In this document: positions 34,601 to 40,500 of the stretch, piece after piece
How the letters are laid out: every line of letters starts with the position of its first letter
Numbering within the stretch: position 1 is the stretch's first letter
Source: Acanthococcus lagerstroemiae
Taxonomy: Eukaryota > Arthropoda > Insecta > Hemiptera > Eriococcidae
DNA length: 64,000 nt
NCBI GenBank assembly: GCA_031841125.1
Contig: CM063107.1
Location: forward strand, 23,206,499-23,270,498
Direction: 5' to 3'
Notes under the pieces: model-generated
The model's database searches: none
What the model saw: the letters and a program-made list of their open reading frames with translations, nothing else
What the model was told of the DNA's origin: nothing
Translations under genes and position numbers: made by a program

Positions 34601-36479
34601 GGGAATAAGGAACTAAACTCTTCCCTCCATAAGATTTTTAAGAAACATTAAAAATATACGTGGGGTGTTTCAAAATTAAGGTAACACATCTTTTTTCTCC
34701 GTGATGATTAACACTGGTGCGCTGAAATTTTGAGGAAGTGTCCAGGACATGTTTCTAGGCATATGCTTTTGTCATCCCGTAATGTTTTGTTGAATGGTTT
34801 GCGTGCGATGTAATTTTGAACATGGAATCTAAGCGTACTGGTTCGTCTGATTGTGAAGTACGCGGCGCTCCCTTTCTGCTTTGTTCATGGGAATCCGACA
34901 GCTCACGTGGAACTCAACGCGAGTTGACTTTTCTCATGTGCACAAGTAGATCGTAGAACGGTTGGATTCGTTTAAAGCGTGTCGCTATCTTGTGTTGAAA
35001 ATTGAAATTATGAAAAGACGAAATTTTGTCAAGAGAGCGCTCGCACATGCAATTGGTTCCTTGTCACAGATCTATCGTCATCATGGCGAACTTGTTTAAA
35101 GCGTTATGTGCACATTGCATTATATGCGCCATAAACAACAATCCTGTGTAAATTTTACTACTGGATACATTTTCTAAAGTTAAAAACTTTATGACACCGC
35201 ACATTTCACAATTGGACTGCTCTTTTAGATACCATATTATTCAAAATTACATAGCACTATTCAACGAAACACTAGTGGACAGGGACGTACCGAAAAGTTT
35301 TTCCTTGGGGGGGGGGGGCGAAAATTAAGAACGTCCCAACTAACACAACTCAAAATTCTCAAGTATTAAAAAAAAATGAATTAATTAAAAATAAACCTTC
35401 TTTAGACTTATTGAATATTTTATTTAATATTAATGTCCCCCTCCTCCGGCCAAAACTGACCAGATTAGGAGGGGACAAAGTACAGTGTATTACAATTTTA
35501 TACGGGGGGGGGGGCTGGGAAATTATGGAAAATAATCTGGCTGGAGGGCTGAAGGGAGGGGTACCTGGAAAATACAGAAAGTAAATGGAACATGTAGGGG
35601 AAGAAGAAAATGAAAATTAAGAGGAGCATTAGAGTGTAGGGAAAGGGAGAGAAGGAGAATATTCCTAACTGTTGATCCATCCACTGAAATTTCTTAACTC
35701 CGCCTGACTGAAATGGTAAATTTTTCCAGCTGCTAAGTGAAAAATCCCTACAGGGGGAGAGGCTACCAGTACGTCTATGCTACCAGACGAAAAAACATAA
35801 GTCAGAAAACATCTCGACATTTCCTCAAAATTTCAACGCACCAGTGTTAACCATCGTGGAGAAGAAAAATGTTTCACCTTACTTTTGAAACATCCCATGT
35901 ATTATTGGGGCTGAAATCGAGTTTTAGGACGGGACAGTCATCTTACAACTACACAAGAAGACCCTCAGTTTCCTCTGTGCATAAACGATTAAAAAAAATT
36001 GAAGAGGTCAGAATCGAAACCGACACGTGCCATTTCACTCCAAGAGCATAAATAGGCAAAATGCTGAACTCGGGCGCAGAAATATCTCTTACTGTGTCTT
36101 TGAAAGTGCCGTATGTATTATATACTTCACGTTCACAGGCGCAGTAAGTGATATTCCTGCACCCGTGTACAGTATTTTGCCTATTTTTGCCCTTGAAGTG
36201 AAATGGCAAGTGTCGGTTTTGAAACTAACCTTTTCATAATATACTCAAGTTGTGTTTTTCATGTTCACTTTCCCATTTTAACTCATTTTTGATTAATTTT
36301 TTCAGCCCGCTACAGTGCACTTGTTCCCAAATATAACCGTATATCAAGTTCCTACTGAAGACATCGTTTCGCAGTGTGAATTAAATACCAAGACCAAAAA
36401 CCAGACGAACGCGTCGAAGAAACTTACCAAAAATATAATTCTTATCTTTTTATTTTCAGTAATCGTTTTGAATGTGTAA
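4582..36479 (+). CDS. DBH-like monooxygenase (MOXD1-type), 9 exons, 5' incomplete
   Basis: Copper type II, ascorbate-dependent monooxygenase. Known family members hydroxylate a carbon of small or peptide substrates in the secretory pathway using two copper sites; the substrate here is unknown. The exons are 4582-4668, 8237-8441, 12840-12944, 13181-13344, 15855-15971, 16494-16619, 27756-27940, 31021-31339 and 36306-36479. They total 1482 nt, all phases agree, and they give 493 codons plus stop. Counting from the first visible residue, the inferred copper ligands are His43, His44, His124, His202, His204 and Met277. The 75-residue His-to-Met spacing equals that of human DBH (412 to 487). The C-terminus is a hydrophobic stretch, as in MOXD proteins, suggesting membrane attachment. 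The YWCK-x-FK start and overall match favour MOXD1 over tyramine beta-hydroxylase. The signal peptide and DOMON domain are not in the window. Family assignment is strong; the exact orthologue is uncertain. Confidence 0.93.
4850..5530 (-). mobile_element. LINE fragment B, RT C-terminal part (degenerate)
   Basis: On the minus strand, frames interrupted by shifts read GLSINKSKTKIMVV, then NEFIYLGSLL, then a C-terminal segment with ILGVFGHFIRRND and RRTSRRMIN. These match the thumb and C-terminal region of RTE/CR1-like reverse transcriptases (INVKKTKVMVV, FKYLGS, FGHIxRRD...GR-x-RRxWxD). It lies within intron 1 directly after exon 1, antisense to the gene. Not functional. Confidence 0.75.
5560..6780 (-). 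mobile_element. LINE fragment A, reverse transcriptase (degenerate)
   Basis: Minus-strand frames give in order: a finger/palm part with GEWPKDWAASILIPLHEK and NYRTISLISHVSKVLLNVV (6341-6562); a broken GCILSPILFNI-like block; the catalytic FADDT at 5938-5952 followed by EKYGLLSIN; and a C-terminal part with TRWINEI and a closing TYALLWAE (5560-5763). This is a non-LTR retrotransposon RT with frameshifts and an internal deletion between 5810 and 5763. Together with fragment B it forms two head-to-tail decayed copies. Confidence 0.85.
6781..8236. other. Intron 1 remainder; TATA-like site and CT tract
   Basis: No exon is recognised. A TATATAAAG-like string at 7136-7144 sits about 115 bp before an unrecognised 72-codon ORF (7256-7474). 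A (CT)n microsatellite lies at 7868-7892. A transcription start here is possible but unsupported. Confidence 0.35.
8237..8441 (+). CDS. MOXD1-like exon 2 (first copper-site His pair)
   Basis: A T-rich tract and ACACAG precede the exon, and GTGAGT follows it. It encodes residues 30-97 plus one base. SELIHHMLLYEC carries the His-His pair (8276-8281) that binds the first copper in this family. Downstream, CYSPKMP and the WAIGSEG motif match the conserved CYHPNMP and WAIGGEG of MOXD1. The exon opens upstream of the first ATG at 8282, which is an internal Met and not the start of a gene. Confidence 0.93.
8803..8959. repeat. 157-bp near-perfect hairpin (foldback MITE-like)
   Basis: The left arm 8803-8873 pairs with 8882-8959 around an 8-base loop. 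Shared blocks include GCCGAATTGACTACG-like, GATCATAT and GAGTGCGG. It lies in intron 2. The structure is typical of a small foldback element; no target duplication was recognised. Confidence 0.85.
9230..10690. repeat. Dispersed and inverted repeat cluster in intron 2
   Basis: A segment reading CAATCGATTGTGTTTCGC then TTCCACTATTTTCGTTTG at 10260-10316 recurs diverged at 9417-9475. It also recurs inverted, twice in tandem, at about 10485-10540 and 10610-10660 (AATAATGGAAGCACAA, ACACAATCGA). All ORFs here of 80-140 codons are therefore repeat by-products. Confidence 0.65.
11100..11890. repeat. Degenerate TTCAGTTTTG-type tandem repeat
   Basis: Variants of TTCAGTTTTGAGTTGTTC recur every 15-40 bp over nearly 800 bp, interrupted by the small element at 11379-11540. 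No coding potential is seen beyond short ORFs. Confidence 0.65.
11379..11540. mobile_element. hAT-like miniature element, decayed TSD
   Basis: It starts CAGTGGCTTAGCG and ends with the reverse complement of CAGAGGCGTAGCG, the same end type as the 23434-23679 element. Flanking octamers AATCATTA and ATTCATTG match at 6 of 8 positions, consistent with an old 8-bp duplication. Confidence 0.7.
11960..12500. other. tRNA-like fragment and GC-richer segment
   Basis: Around 12045-12058 the string GAGTTCGAGTCCC matches a pol III B box (GGTTCGANTCC) preceded by a tRNA-like stretch, so a decayed tRNA-derived SINE is likely. The following 12130-12490 is less AT-rich and has a 113-codon + ORF with no recognised domain. 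Confidence 0.35.
12840..12944 (+). CDS. MOXD1-like exon 3 (third His of first copper site)
   Basis: The exon lies between a TTTTCACAG acceptor and a GTGAGC donor, with phase 1 at both ends. It encodes FFPKHVGLPM followed by YYMLEVHYDNPSLRE. The His codon at 12917-12919 in EVHYDNP corresponds to the third ligand of the first copper. This block is among the most conserved in DBH/MOXD proteins, so the call is secure although the exon is too short to stand out as an ORF. Confidence 0.93.
13181..13344 (+). CDS. MOXD1-like exon 4
   Basis: It follows a short 236-bp intron and starts after CTTGCAG. It encodes MDSSGVRLHYTEHLRKYDGG and then IPPYQTAYKTAGYCDKYC, matching the family pattern GLRLFYT-RKYDAG and IPPG-GHC-x3-C, with two Cys likely in disulfides. 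It ends at ACT before GTGAGT in phase 0. An unspliced reading frame continues past the donor for about 70 bases and is not coding. Confidence 0.93.
13586..13860 (+). mobile_element. tRNA-Leu-derived SINE
   Basis: The head contains an A box TGGCCGAGTGGGTAGCG, an anticodon-loop-like CTCAGAA (CAG, Leu), a short variable arm and a B box GGTTCGAGCCC. The 3' acceptor strand does not pair with the 5' end, so it is not a functional tRNA gene. A GC-richer unrelated body of about 200 bp follows. It lies in intron 4 in the direction of the host gene. Confidence 0.8.
13975..15020. mobile_element. About 1.05-kb TIR element in intron 4
   Basis: The left end TAAGGTAAAGTGCCCTAATA and the right end GCCTTGTTAAAGCATTTTAC are imperfect inverted repeats. 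Inside, a phrase with ATTAGGTTTTAGGTTGG occurs at about 14408 and 14790, bracketing a GC-richer insert that includes the 14664-14766 repeat. No transposase was recognised; ORFs on both strands at 14227-14794 are spurious. Confidence 0.65.
14664..14766. repeat. Dispersed 100-bp repeat, copy 1
   Basis: It matches 57912-58012 over about 100 bp, including GCGATACTCGAAAG, GGGGTGCGGTGTC, CACTTTGGCATGCGT and CATACGTCC, with the same orientation in both. It is likely part of a SINE or other non-autonomous family. Confidence 0.8.
15855..15971 (+). CDS. MOXD1-like exon 5 (His-x-His of second copper site)
   Basis: The exon has 39 codons, phase 0 at both ends, an acceptor ACTTTCAG and a donor GTAGCT. 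It encodes VVLHSHSAARKMRLRHFRQG, matching the family block VLLHAHLAGRGIRLRHFRKG. The two His codons at 15897-15899 and 15903-15905 are the HxH ligands of the catalytic copper. Confidence 0.94.
16494..16619 (+). CDS. MOXD1-like exon 6
   Basis: The exon has 42 codons, phase 0 at both ends, between ATGGAAAG and GTGAGT. It encodes DEHYDFNYQ, then a PGDELVTECTYNT block typical of the second catalytic domain (PGDNLITECRYNT in MOXD1). The following intron of about 11.1 kb is the longest in the gene and is packed with transposon remains. Confidence 0.94.
16620..18140. other. Intron 6 start, no gene seen
   Basis: AT-rich, with unrecognised ORFs of 60-80 codons only, plus an A/G-rich run at about 18010-18042. 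Nothing conserved was identified. Confidence 0.5.
18141..19061 (-). mobile_element. Mariner element, dead, with TIRs and TA ends
   Basis: Terminal inverted repeats GGTAGTTTAATAAGTGAACG (left) and the complement of CGTTACTTATTGAACTACC (right) sit between TA dinucleotides at 18141 and 19060. The minus strand encodes a mariner transposase part: STIFWDKDGIILLDFL, then LRATIKCKRPGLLSGGVLLQHDN at 18527-18772. A broken HIARKTLDKLEKFKW and DLIW C-terminal part follows. At 921 bp it lacks part of the usual 1.3 kb and has several stops. Confidence 0.9.
19080..19360. repeat. Degenerate TTTTGGTACATT tandem repeat
   Basis: Variants of TTTTGGTACATTTTC recur at 15-30 bp intervals. ORFs read on both strands (19059-19358 minus, 19135 plus) come from this repeat. 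Confidence 0.7.
19557..19858. repeat. 0.3-kb dispersed repeat, copy 1 (inverted pair)
   Basis: It matches the reverse complement of 22889-23190 over about 300 bp. Shared blocks include CATGGATATG, CCAATGCCTTCTCTAGTCGT, GGTAACRTTTTWTGCRGAA-type and TGTGGAACGTTTT. The pair is oriented head to head across a 3-kb interval in intron 6. No ORF is preserved between copies. Confidence 0.85.
19918..20816 (+). mobile_element. Second mariner element, dead, with 33-bp TIRs
   Basis: The ends CACAGTGTATTCAAAAAGTT and its complement AACTTTTTGAATACACTGTG extend to about 33 bp of near-perfect inverted repeat between TA dinucleotides at 19918 and 20815. Plus-strand pieces of transposase are visible: NEFVPPGQKVNAASYKDAIE, RPELYR, HHPPYSPDLARLDFFLFPK in broken frames, and the C-terminal RFGDVEAIQRNVTRALKANP...CVERGGDY ending near 20744. 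It differs from the 18141 element in ends and orientation. Confidence 0.92.
21442..21881. repeat. 440-bp palindrome with about 190-bp arms
   Basis: Left arm 21442-21632 pairs with 21692-21881 around a loop of about 60 bases. Shared blocks include ATTCGCCTGCGAGTACCACA, TCACGTTCCTTGTA, AGGTGAGTCTG and CATGAGAATGTC. Arms are about 85% complementary by eye. It could fold into a long RNA hairpin if the intron is transcribed. The 93-codon ORF in it is not a gene. Confidence 0.9.
21891..22260. repeat. GTCA microsatellite and 3-unit tandem repeat
   Basis: A (GTCA)n and (TTA)n tract (about 21891-21930) precedes three units of 120-140 bp. Each unit carries GTGCCAAAGTAAAGACAT, AATGTCAAAA and CTCCTCAAATGTAACG-like blocks (about 21980, 22095, 22210). 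Confidence 0.75.
22889..23190. repeat. 0.3-kb dispersed repeat, copy 2 (inverted pair)
   Basis: Reverse-complement partner of 19557-19858. This copy has a short local duplication (GCCGAGCGATGCCGAGCGACG, one unit diverged) near 23051-23073 that is absent from copy 1. Confidence 0.85.
23434..23679. mobile_element. hAT-type miniature element with perfect 8-bp TSD
   Basis: Ends CAGTGGCGTAGCCAGG and the complement of CAGTAGTGAAGCCAGGAG are flanked by exact duplications AATCGCAA at 23426-23433 and 23680-23687. A G-rich run (GGGGGGGGGGTG) lies near the right end. No transposase is encoded. Confidence 0.92.
23690..25518. other. Intron 6 interior, no gene seen
   Basis: Unrecognised ORFs of 60-70 codons only. 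No repeat with a second copy in the window was noticed. Confidence 0.45.
25519..25632 (-). pseudogene. MULE/SWIM-type transposase C-terminal fragment
   Basis: On the minus strand 37 codons read FIRLKVVDVPVTAKNVPLDQ, then KVKKGRPAKAKKAFLTQ and stop at TAA. Arthropod MULE-derived proteins with a SWIM zinc finger typically end with IRLK, PVTAK, P-x-GQK and GRPAKAKKALL, so this is the tail of such a transposase. The SWIM Cys/His motif upstream was not found in frame, so it is a truncated remnant. Confidence 0.65.
26377..27310 (+). mobile_element. LINE 5' fragment, APE-type endonuclease (degenerate)
   Basis: The frame at 26377-26586 reads CIASLNVRILRT, LENAFEKPSINILGLAEIRR and YTGSFDGQKVVGFLIN. 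These match the N-terminal endonuclease of RTE/CR1-like LINEs (WNVRTL, DILGLxEVR, GVGFLI). Later broken frames include SERIAIIKIKI, TFIQVYA and an AANHKKINILSNEIKNLITKRQ linker. It lies just upstream of exon 7 in the same direction as the host gene. Confidence 0.8.
27756..27940 (+). CDS. MOXD1-like exon 7 (Met ligand)
   Basis: It starts after TGTTTTCAG with GGLSTKQEMCLAYITYYP, the conserved GGLSTRSEMCLSYLLYYP block. The Met codon 27780-27782 is the axial ligand of the catalytic copper. It continues through a family-like FFFAFGIKKFY segment and ends in phase 2 before GTAAGT; reading through the donor would give an immediate TAA. LINE fragments in the same orientation lie on both sides (26.4-27.3 kb and 30.6-31.0 kb). 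Confidence 0.93.
28083..28298. repeat. Tandem duplication, 108 bp x 2
   Basis: Units 28083-28190 and 28191-28298 share GTCATTC-ATAGCTGCATC, TTTTCAAGTTTACAGCCATC and GAATCTTCTG in register. The 76-codon ORF spanning them simply repeats itself. Confidence 0.85.
28380..28920. repeat. Degenerate dispersed repeat (family A), 2nd copy
   Basis: Phrases such as GCCGCTGAATTCGATTTCGG, TTTTCGATCCAGCC and CTACCGAAGGGGG correspond to those at 361-430 and 38570-38640. No gene. Confidence 0.5.
29178..29690. repeat. Tandem duplication, about 260 bp x 2
   Basis: The two copies (about 29178-29440 and 29441-29690) share CAGTGACATTTTACC, TAGTGTTCAATATA and ACCACTTGGCATTGGTTGTA in the same order, about 85% alike by eye. 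No ORF is conserved. 29700-30570 beyond it holds nothing recognisable. Confidence 0.85.
30600..30960 (+). mobile_element. LINE 3' fragment (ORF2 C-terminus, degenerate)
   Basis: A + frame reads SKWNWAGHISRLVDDQWTYG then QPWDGKRRRGKQITR, matching the LINE C-terminal pattern KWRWAGHVAR-D-RW...W-P-GKR-RGRP-TRW. It includes stops and ends just before exon 8. It is the 3' end of a family related to the 26377 fragment, though not necessarily the same insertion. Confidence 0.75.
31021..31339 (+). CDS. MOXD1-like exon 8 (variable C-terminal region)
   Basis: The acceptor is TCATACAG and the donor GTAAGT. It contributes one base to residue 330 and then 106 codons. It opens with a basic IKRPPKKSK stretch, followed by an acidic segment and one NKT glycosylation sequon. 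A closing block with YYGKHMTFC resembles the last structured part of the family. The sequence is much less conserved than earlier exons; assignment rests on phase, splice sites and the open frame. Confidence 0.85.
31740..33600. repeat. Degenerate repeat array (family B) in intron 8
   Basis: Irregular units of 90-180 bp with CAAATTTTGAGCTCAAATTA, GGATCAAAAATCTAAT and AAAATCAGCGACTT-like phrases recur throughout. Related sequence appears at 34240-34340, 45770-45860, 47230-47400 and 51270-51600. No gene is present, and 33600-34650 also shows none. Confidence 0.6.
34659..35899. mobile_element. 1.24-kb element with about 100-bp TIRs
   Basis: The left end GGGGTGTTTCAAAATTAAGG pairs with the right end CTTACTTTTGAAACATCCC, and the match continues through TTAACACTGGTGCG and GAAATTTTGAGGAA for about 100 bp. 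TA dinucleotides flank both ends (34657 and 35900). No transposase is recognisable. It has been invaded by the 35280-35779 element. Confidence 0.85.
35280..35779. mobile_element. hAT-like element nested in 34659-35899
   Basis: Ends CAGGGACGTACCG and the complement of CATAGACGTACTGG are inverted repeats. The flanking octamers CTAGTGGA and CTACCAGA match at 5 of 8 positions. The inside has long G runs. Related copies lie at 44083-44390 and, inverted, at 59728-59835 plus 61310-61480. Confidence 0.7.
36000..36236. repeat. 237-bp near-perfect palindrome before last exon
   Basis: Arms 36000-36117 and 36120-36236 meet with almost no loop and are about 85% complementary, sharing AAACCGACAC, GCCATTTCACT and AATAGGCAAAAT. 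Because of the palindrome, ORFs on the two strands encode look-alike peptides; neither is a gene. It ends about 70 bp before the exon 9 acceptor. Confidence 0.92.
36306..36479 (+). CDS. MOXD1-like exon 9 (C-terminal exon and stop)
   Basis: It begins after TTTTTTCAG and encodes PATVHLFPNITVYQVP, three possible N-glycosylation sequons (NIT, NQT, NAS) and a final NIILIFLFSVIVLNV. It then stops at TAA (36477-36479). The hydrophobic end fits a C-terminal membrane anchor or GPI signal, as seen in MOXD-type proteins. The acceptor lies only about 70 bp downstream of the 36000-36236 palindrome. Confidence 0.88.
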   Translation, partial: PATVHLFPNITVYQVPTEDIVSQCELNTKTKNQTNASKKLTKNIILIFLFSVIVLNV

Positions 36480-36793
36480 ACGTTAATATTTTGAATTTTT
36501 CTCATCAATTTGCTGGTCTCATATGTATAATACGTTGTGTACAGAATGTTTTTGTATATACTGAAGATGAAGAGAAACACCAAGCGTGTATAAAATAACT
36601 TCCAGCTCACGGTGTCCTGTTAACTCGTTAATAATGATTTGCATTTTTTTAGTTCGTACTTATATGTGCTAGTAGTAGTTTAGTTTTAATTTATCCTTCT
36701 ACATGTGTGGCTGTTTCTTTAATTAAATTATTACTTTTTTATACCTTTTTGTATACGTTTGTCACGTGAAACTATTTATACTTTGCGAATAAA
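36480..36793 (+). promoter_or_regulatory. 3' UTR with AATAAA polyadenylation signal
   Basis: After the stop codon an AT-rich stretch with no ORF leads to AATAAA at 36788-36793. It is the first clear hexamer downstream and would give a 3' UTR of about 330 bases. Cleavage position is not determined. Confidence 0.6.
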
Positions 36794-37799
36794 ATGCGTT
36801 ATAAATTCCGGCAAAAATATTTAGGGGAAAAATGAAAGCATTGAAAACAAAAGAGTTTGATGAAGATTGATGCACCGCGGCTGCGGAATTTCCGTGCGCT
36901 GAAAAAATGCGTACCCTTAGATAATGACGTTGAAAAGAGCAAAAAGTCGCATCTGTCTTTCGTGTTTTTCTTCCTTAAGTGCCATTTAATTAATTACGAA
37001 AAACGCGTGTAGTGGCTACAGCTTTATTCCGAGGCTTCTTTGGGAGATTTAAAAATCAAAACGAATAAAGTAATTCGATACAGGTATACGCTCGAATATT
37101 TATCGATTTCAAAAGTTTTTTTTTTGAAAAATACCGGCGCCGTTTTGTGAGCCGATTTACAGCTCAGCCTTTACGGACAGCAGTACCTATTAATCGAGGC
37201 TAATGATATAAAACGATATATTAAAAAATAGTTTAACCTTTTTCAAAGACTTCATCAACAATTTAATGTTCGATTATTGATACTTGATAAGGGGAGTGAA
37301 TAATTCAAATATTTTATCAACAATGTAAGTAATGTTCGATTACTGATATTTGATAGGCAGAGTGGGTAATTTCAGTATAATTTTATTGGGCAACATGGGG
37401 AATCAGGGTACCTTCAGTTTTTTTCTCTAGTGAGAAAGGAACGAAAATAATATTTTTGAATTTGTAGTCCAAATTTTGTTTTGTTTGGAGAGGAGATGGA
37501 GAGGAGGCACCATAACTTAAATACTCCCACCCCCCCCCCCACCGAAAAATTGTACGAGAACGCATTTTTCTTTTTATTGAAAAATAAGCAAAGGCAGTGA
37601 ACTTTATATAGCAAGTGTTGCACAGGCTACACACTCGAACCGCCTACAGTGTAACAAAAGCATATCCAATGGCTACCTTCAGAGCAGGAAATCTTTTCCT
37701 GAGGATCGTATAGTGAGGTAAGGGAGATACATATACTGATACATTAGCGAAGCCATTTCCGACCGACGGGATAAGAAAATATGCTTTATAAATTCGTTT
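36794..37799. other. Intergenic, no gene seen
   Basis: AT-rich downstream flank of the monooxygenase gene. A short duplicated phrase with TTTAATGTTCGATTA-TGATA occurs near 37265 and 37330. A C run lies at 37530-37540. ORFs on the minus strand lack any recognised domain. Confidence 0.5.
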
Positions 37800-38280
37800 T
37801 TGCTCTCTCATGACTCTTCAGGCCTTGCTTCGGATTCTCTGAGATGGTCACAACTTCGTGAAACACCTCGAAACAGATTTTGTCTGATATCTTCAGGACT
37901 CTTCAAGACCCTCCCAAACTTATTTAAGACTTGGTCAGACTCGATTATAGGACTCGCAGTGGGACTCACCTCCTAACTTAATTACAACGCTGTAAGACTC
38001 TTGAAGACTCGTTTAGAACTCTCATTAGCTTCTCCTAAGACTGCGTGAAGCTACCAGTTTTTCAAATTTAATTCAAATGCTTTACAAGATTCTTCTCGAT
38101 TCGTTTGAGATTCTGTTAGACCCTTTTAATCTCTTTCAAACGCCAAAAGACGCATTCAAACTGAATTAACAATCTGTGAGACTCATAGACTCACTTAAAA
38201 CTCTTTCAGATACTTCTAGACACGTACAAGCTTAAGATTCATCCAAACCTAATTACAACGCTGTATAATAGGATGCCTGT
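37800..38280. repeat. Degenerate GACT-rich tandem repeat, 2nd block
   Basis: Same family as 3290-3960: variants of AAGACTCTTCAAGACTCGTT at short intervals. A further short block lies at 40720-40930. In both main blocks the family A repeat lies alongside (before 3290 at 1-850, and at 38290-40500). Confidence 0.7.
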
Positions 38281-38289
38281 TATTTTGTG

Positions 38290-40500
38290 ACTCTTTCAAG
38301 TCCCCTCCCTCGAAAATTTTTGTTTAATCGGATGAGGGGAACACGTGTCACGAGCCCCTTTGCTCTTATGGGAAACAACATGTAGTTTTCACTTTTTAAC
38401 TTTTTTTTTTTTTACTCTGTAATAAAACTAAAAATATTCAGTCTCAAGTATTGGATAGGGATTTGGACACACTAAATGCAAAATTGTTTAATTTGACTAG
38501 CTGGGTTTATGGCTCCTATGAAGAGCTCTGAAATTAGGGAGGGAGGACTAAAAAACGAAACTCGGACTGGGTTTTCATAGCCACTAATTCCGATTTTGGG
38601 GTTAGTTTTTGGATCTGACTCCTTTAGGTGCCGCCAAAGGAAGGTTAATGCCAAATATTATTAATTTTTCAGAATTCTCGAAGAGTGAATTATCATTAGG
38701 GTTTGGTCTCCGCTAATGGCACCCAGTGAATGAAATCACGAAATCACATCGAATCCATTGACCTATAAAATCAATAAATGGAATACCATATCTCGAGAAA
38801 ATGATAAATATTTAAGAGCTCTTTTCCAAAGTGGCCTAAGTCAGTTGTTGTCAAAAGTGAGTTTGACGCGCCATCTTGTGGTACAATATGGAAGCTATAG
38901 AAGTTATGTTTAACTACATTCCTATCTCCTTTCATTCCAATGTTACCAGCGATAAAAAAAATAGCTGGTTTCTAAAGTGACCCAAGTCAAAAGTCTTCCA
39001 GAGTGACATAAGGGCAAATATGCGTACTTTCGTATCGAAAGTCCCACTCTGTCGATCTGAAGTAATGACCAGCGGTTAACAGAATTTACATTAAATTCCG
39101 GTCAAAATAAGCTCAACCAGAGTAGCCTTCCACAGAAATTTGAAGACTGAGTGTAGAAAACTGAAGTTTCGAGAAAAAAACGCGTTTAAAGTTTTGGTTC
39201 CAAATTTTGAAGAAAAAAAAGTGATATTCTATGTACATTTTTGCTCCGTAAATGAAAAATTTAGATTTTCTCAATGCAAAATGATACAGAAAAAGTTTCG
39301 TTCAACGTTGGAAATGCTGAAACAATTTCATGAAAAAAAAAGTGATCCGACATAGTGGGCCTTTTTATAAAAATTAATGTAAAAAGTAACCTCTGAAAGA
39401 AAACTCGTTAAAATCGTTCACAGCAGTGTATTGCAGCCAACCGAAAGCTGAAATCCGTATTCACCCAAAATTTTCATCAATAAGCCAAAAGCCAAAAATC
39501 AGCTTTTTGTAATCCCAAAAGAATCTCTGGTGACAGCGAAAAGTTATGTTAAGCCGTATATTTTCTCAAGGTCAGAAATTTAAGCCAAAAGCCGAAGCTG
39601 AATTTCTCGGCTGCAATACCCTGGTTCACAAGCTACCATTGTACACAGAGAGGGGAAAACCCGGTATTGACGAAGTGGGCTCTTTCTCACTTGACACGTT
39701 TTGTCCTATAAGTGGATAAAAATGGTGGAATCGAAGTTTCATAAACGGTACATCATAGACCAAGGTTTTTGAAATATCCGAAAGAGTAAAAATCTCATTT
39801 TCATTAAAATACGACCCCCCCCCCATAAAAATGGCTATATCTCGAAGACTGCAACCGACAGAGTGGGCCATTTCAATACAAAAGTATACACATATGATAC
39901 TGATTTTTGATTACTGCTATAATGAATTATTATTGTATTAATGCCAGAAATTTAAATTTTTTAGTGAACACAATAACAAAGAAGTTAATTTTTACAACAA
40001 TAAGAAGGGTAAGAAAAAATAAAGAAAAGAAAAATATTCAAAGTAGATTTTGACACAGGGTGGGAAGGAAAACAATTCTTATCGTATTTTGAAAAATCAC
40101 TTGTTTTGACTTAGGCCACTTTAGAAAAGAGTTCATTTGATCTCAACTTCTTTGGTGGCATCATGTGGGTCGTACGTAAAAACTAACATCGAAATCCCAT
40201 TCAGTGACCTTGAAACCCTATAAATCAGGTTCATACAATCTTGAAAAATTTCTGTTATTTGGCCTTAACCCCTTTCGGTTACTAGTAAGTTGATGGGACC
40301 AAAGGAGATCAGAAAATGAATCTCAAAATCGGAATCAACGATGACCTTGGAAACCTAGAAATATCAATACCAGTTTCGATTTTTATCACCTATTTTGAAG
40401 TTTCTCCCTCCTCCTTCAGAAGCCATCAATCTAGATCGTGGAGTTAAGCAGTTTTATACTTAAATTATATCCAAACCCTAACCAAAACTTGTGTTCGAAC
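38290..40500. repeat. Degenerate dispersed repeat (family A), 3rd copy
   Basis: It parallels 1-850: CATGTAGTTTTCAC, TTTGGGGTTAGTTTTTGGATC, GTGCCGCCAAAGG, GACCTATAAAATCAATAAA and, after an insertion, GGCATCATGTGGG, AAAACTAACAT and GACCTTGAAACCCTATAAAT. The copy is interrupted by the element at 38818-40133. Confidence 0.75.
38818..40133. mobile_element. 1.3-kb TIR insertion with paralogous empty site
   Basis: Ends GCTCTTTTCCAAAGTGGCCT and AGGCCACTTTAGAAAAGAG are inverted repeats of about 27 bp. Relative to the uninterrupted family A copy at about 605-640, the host sequence resumes right after the insert, with ATTTAA and ATTTGA at the two junctions. The inside repeats AGTGGGCC-type motifs several times. 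No transposase was recognised. Confidence 0.85.

Noticed and set aside
36027..36239. Pair of similar peptides on opposite strands, considered as a small gene family
   Set aside because: Their likeness is a direct consequence of the palindrome at 36000-36236.
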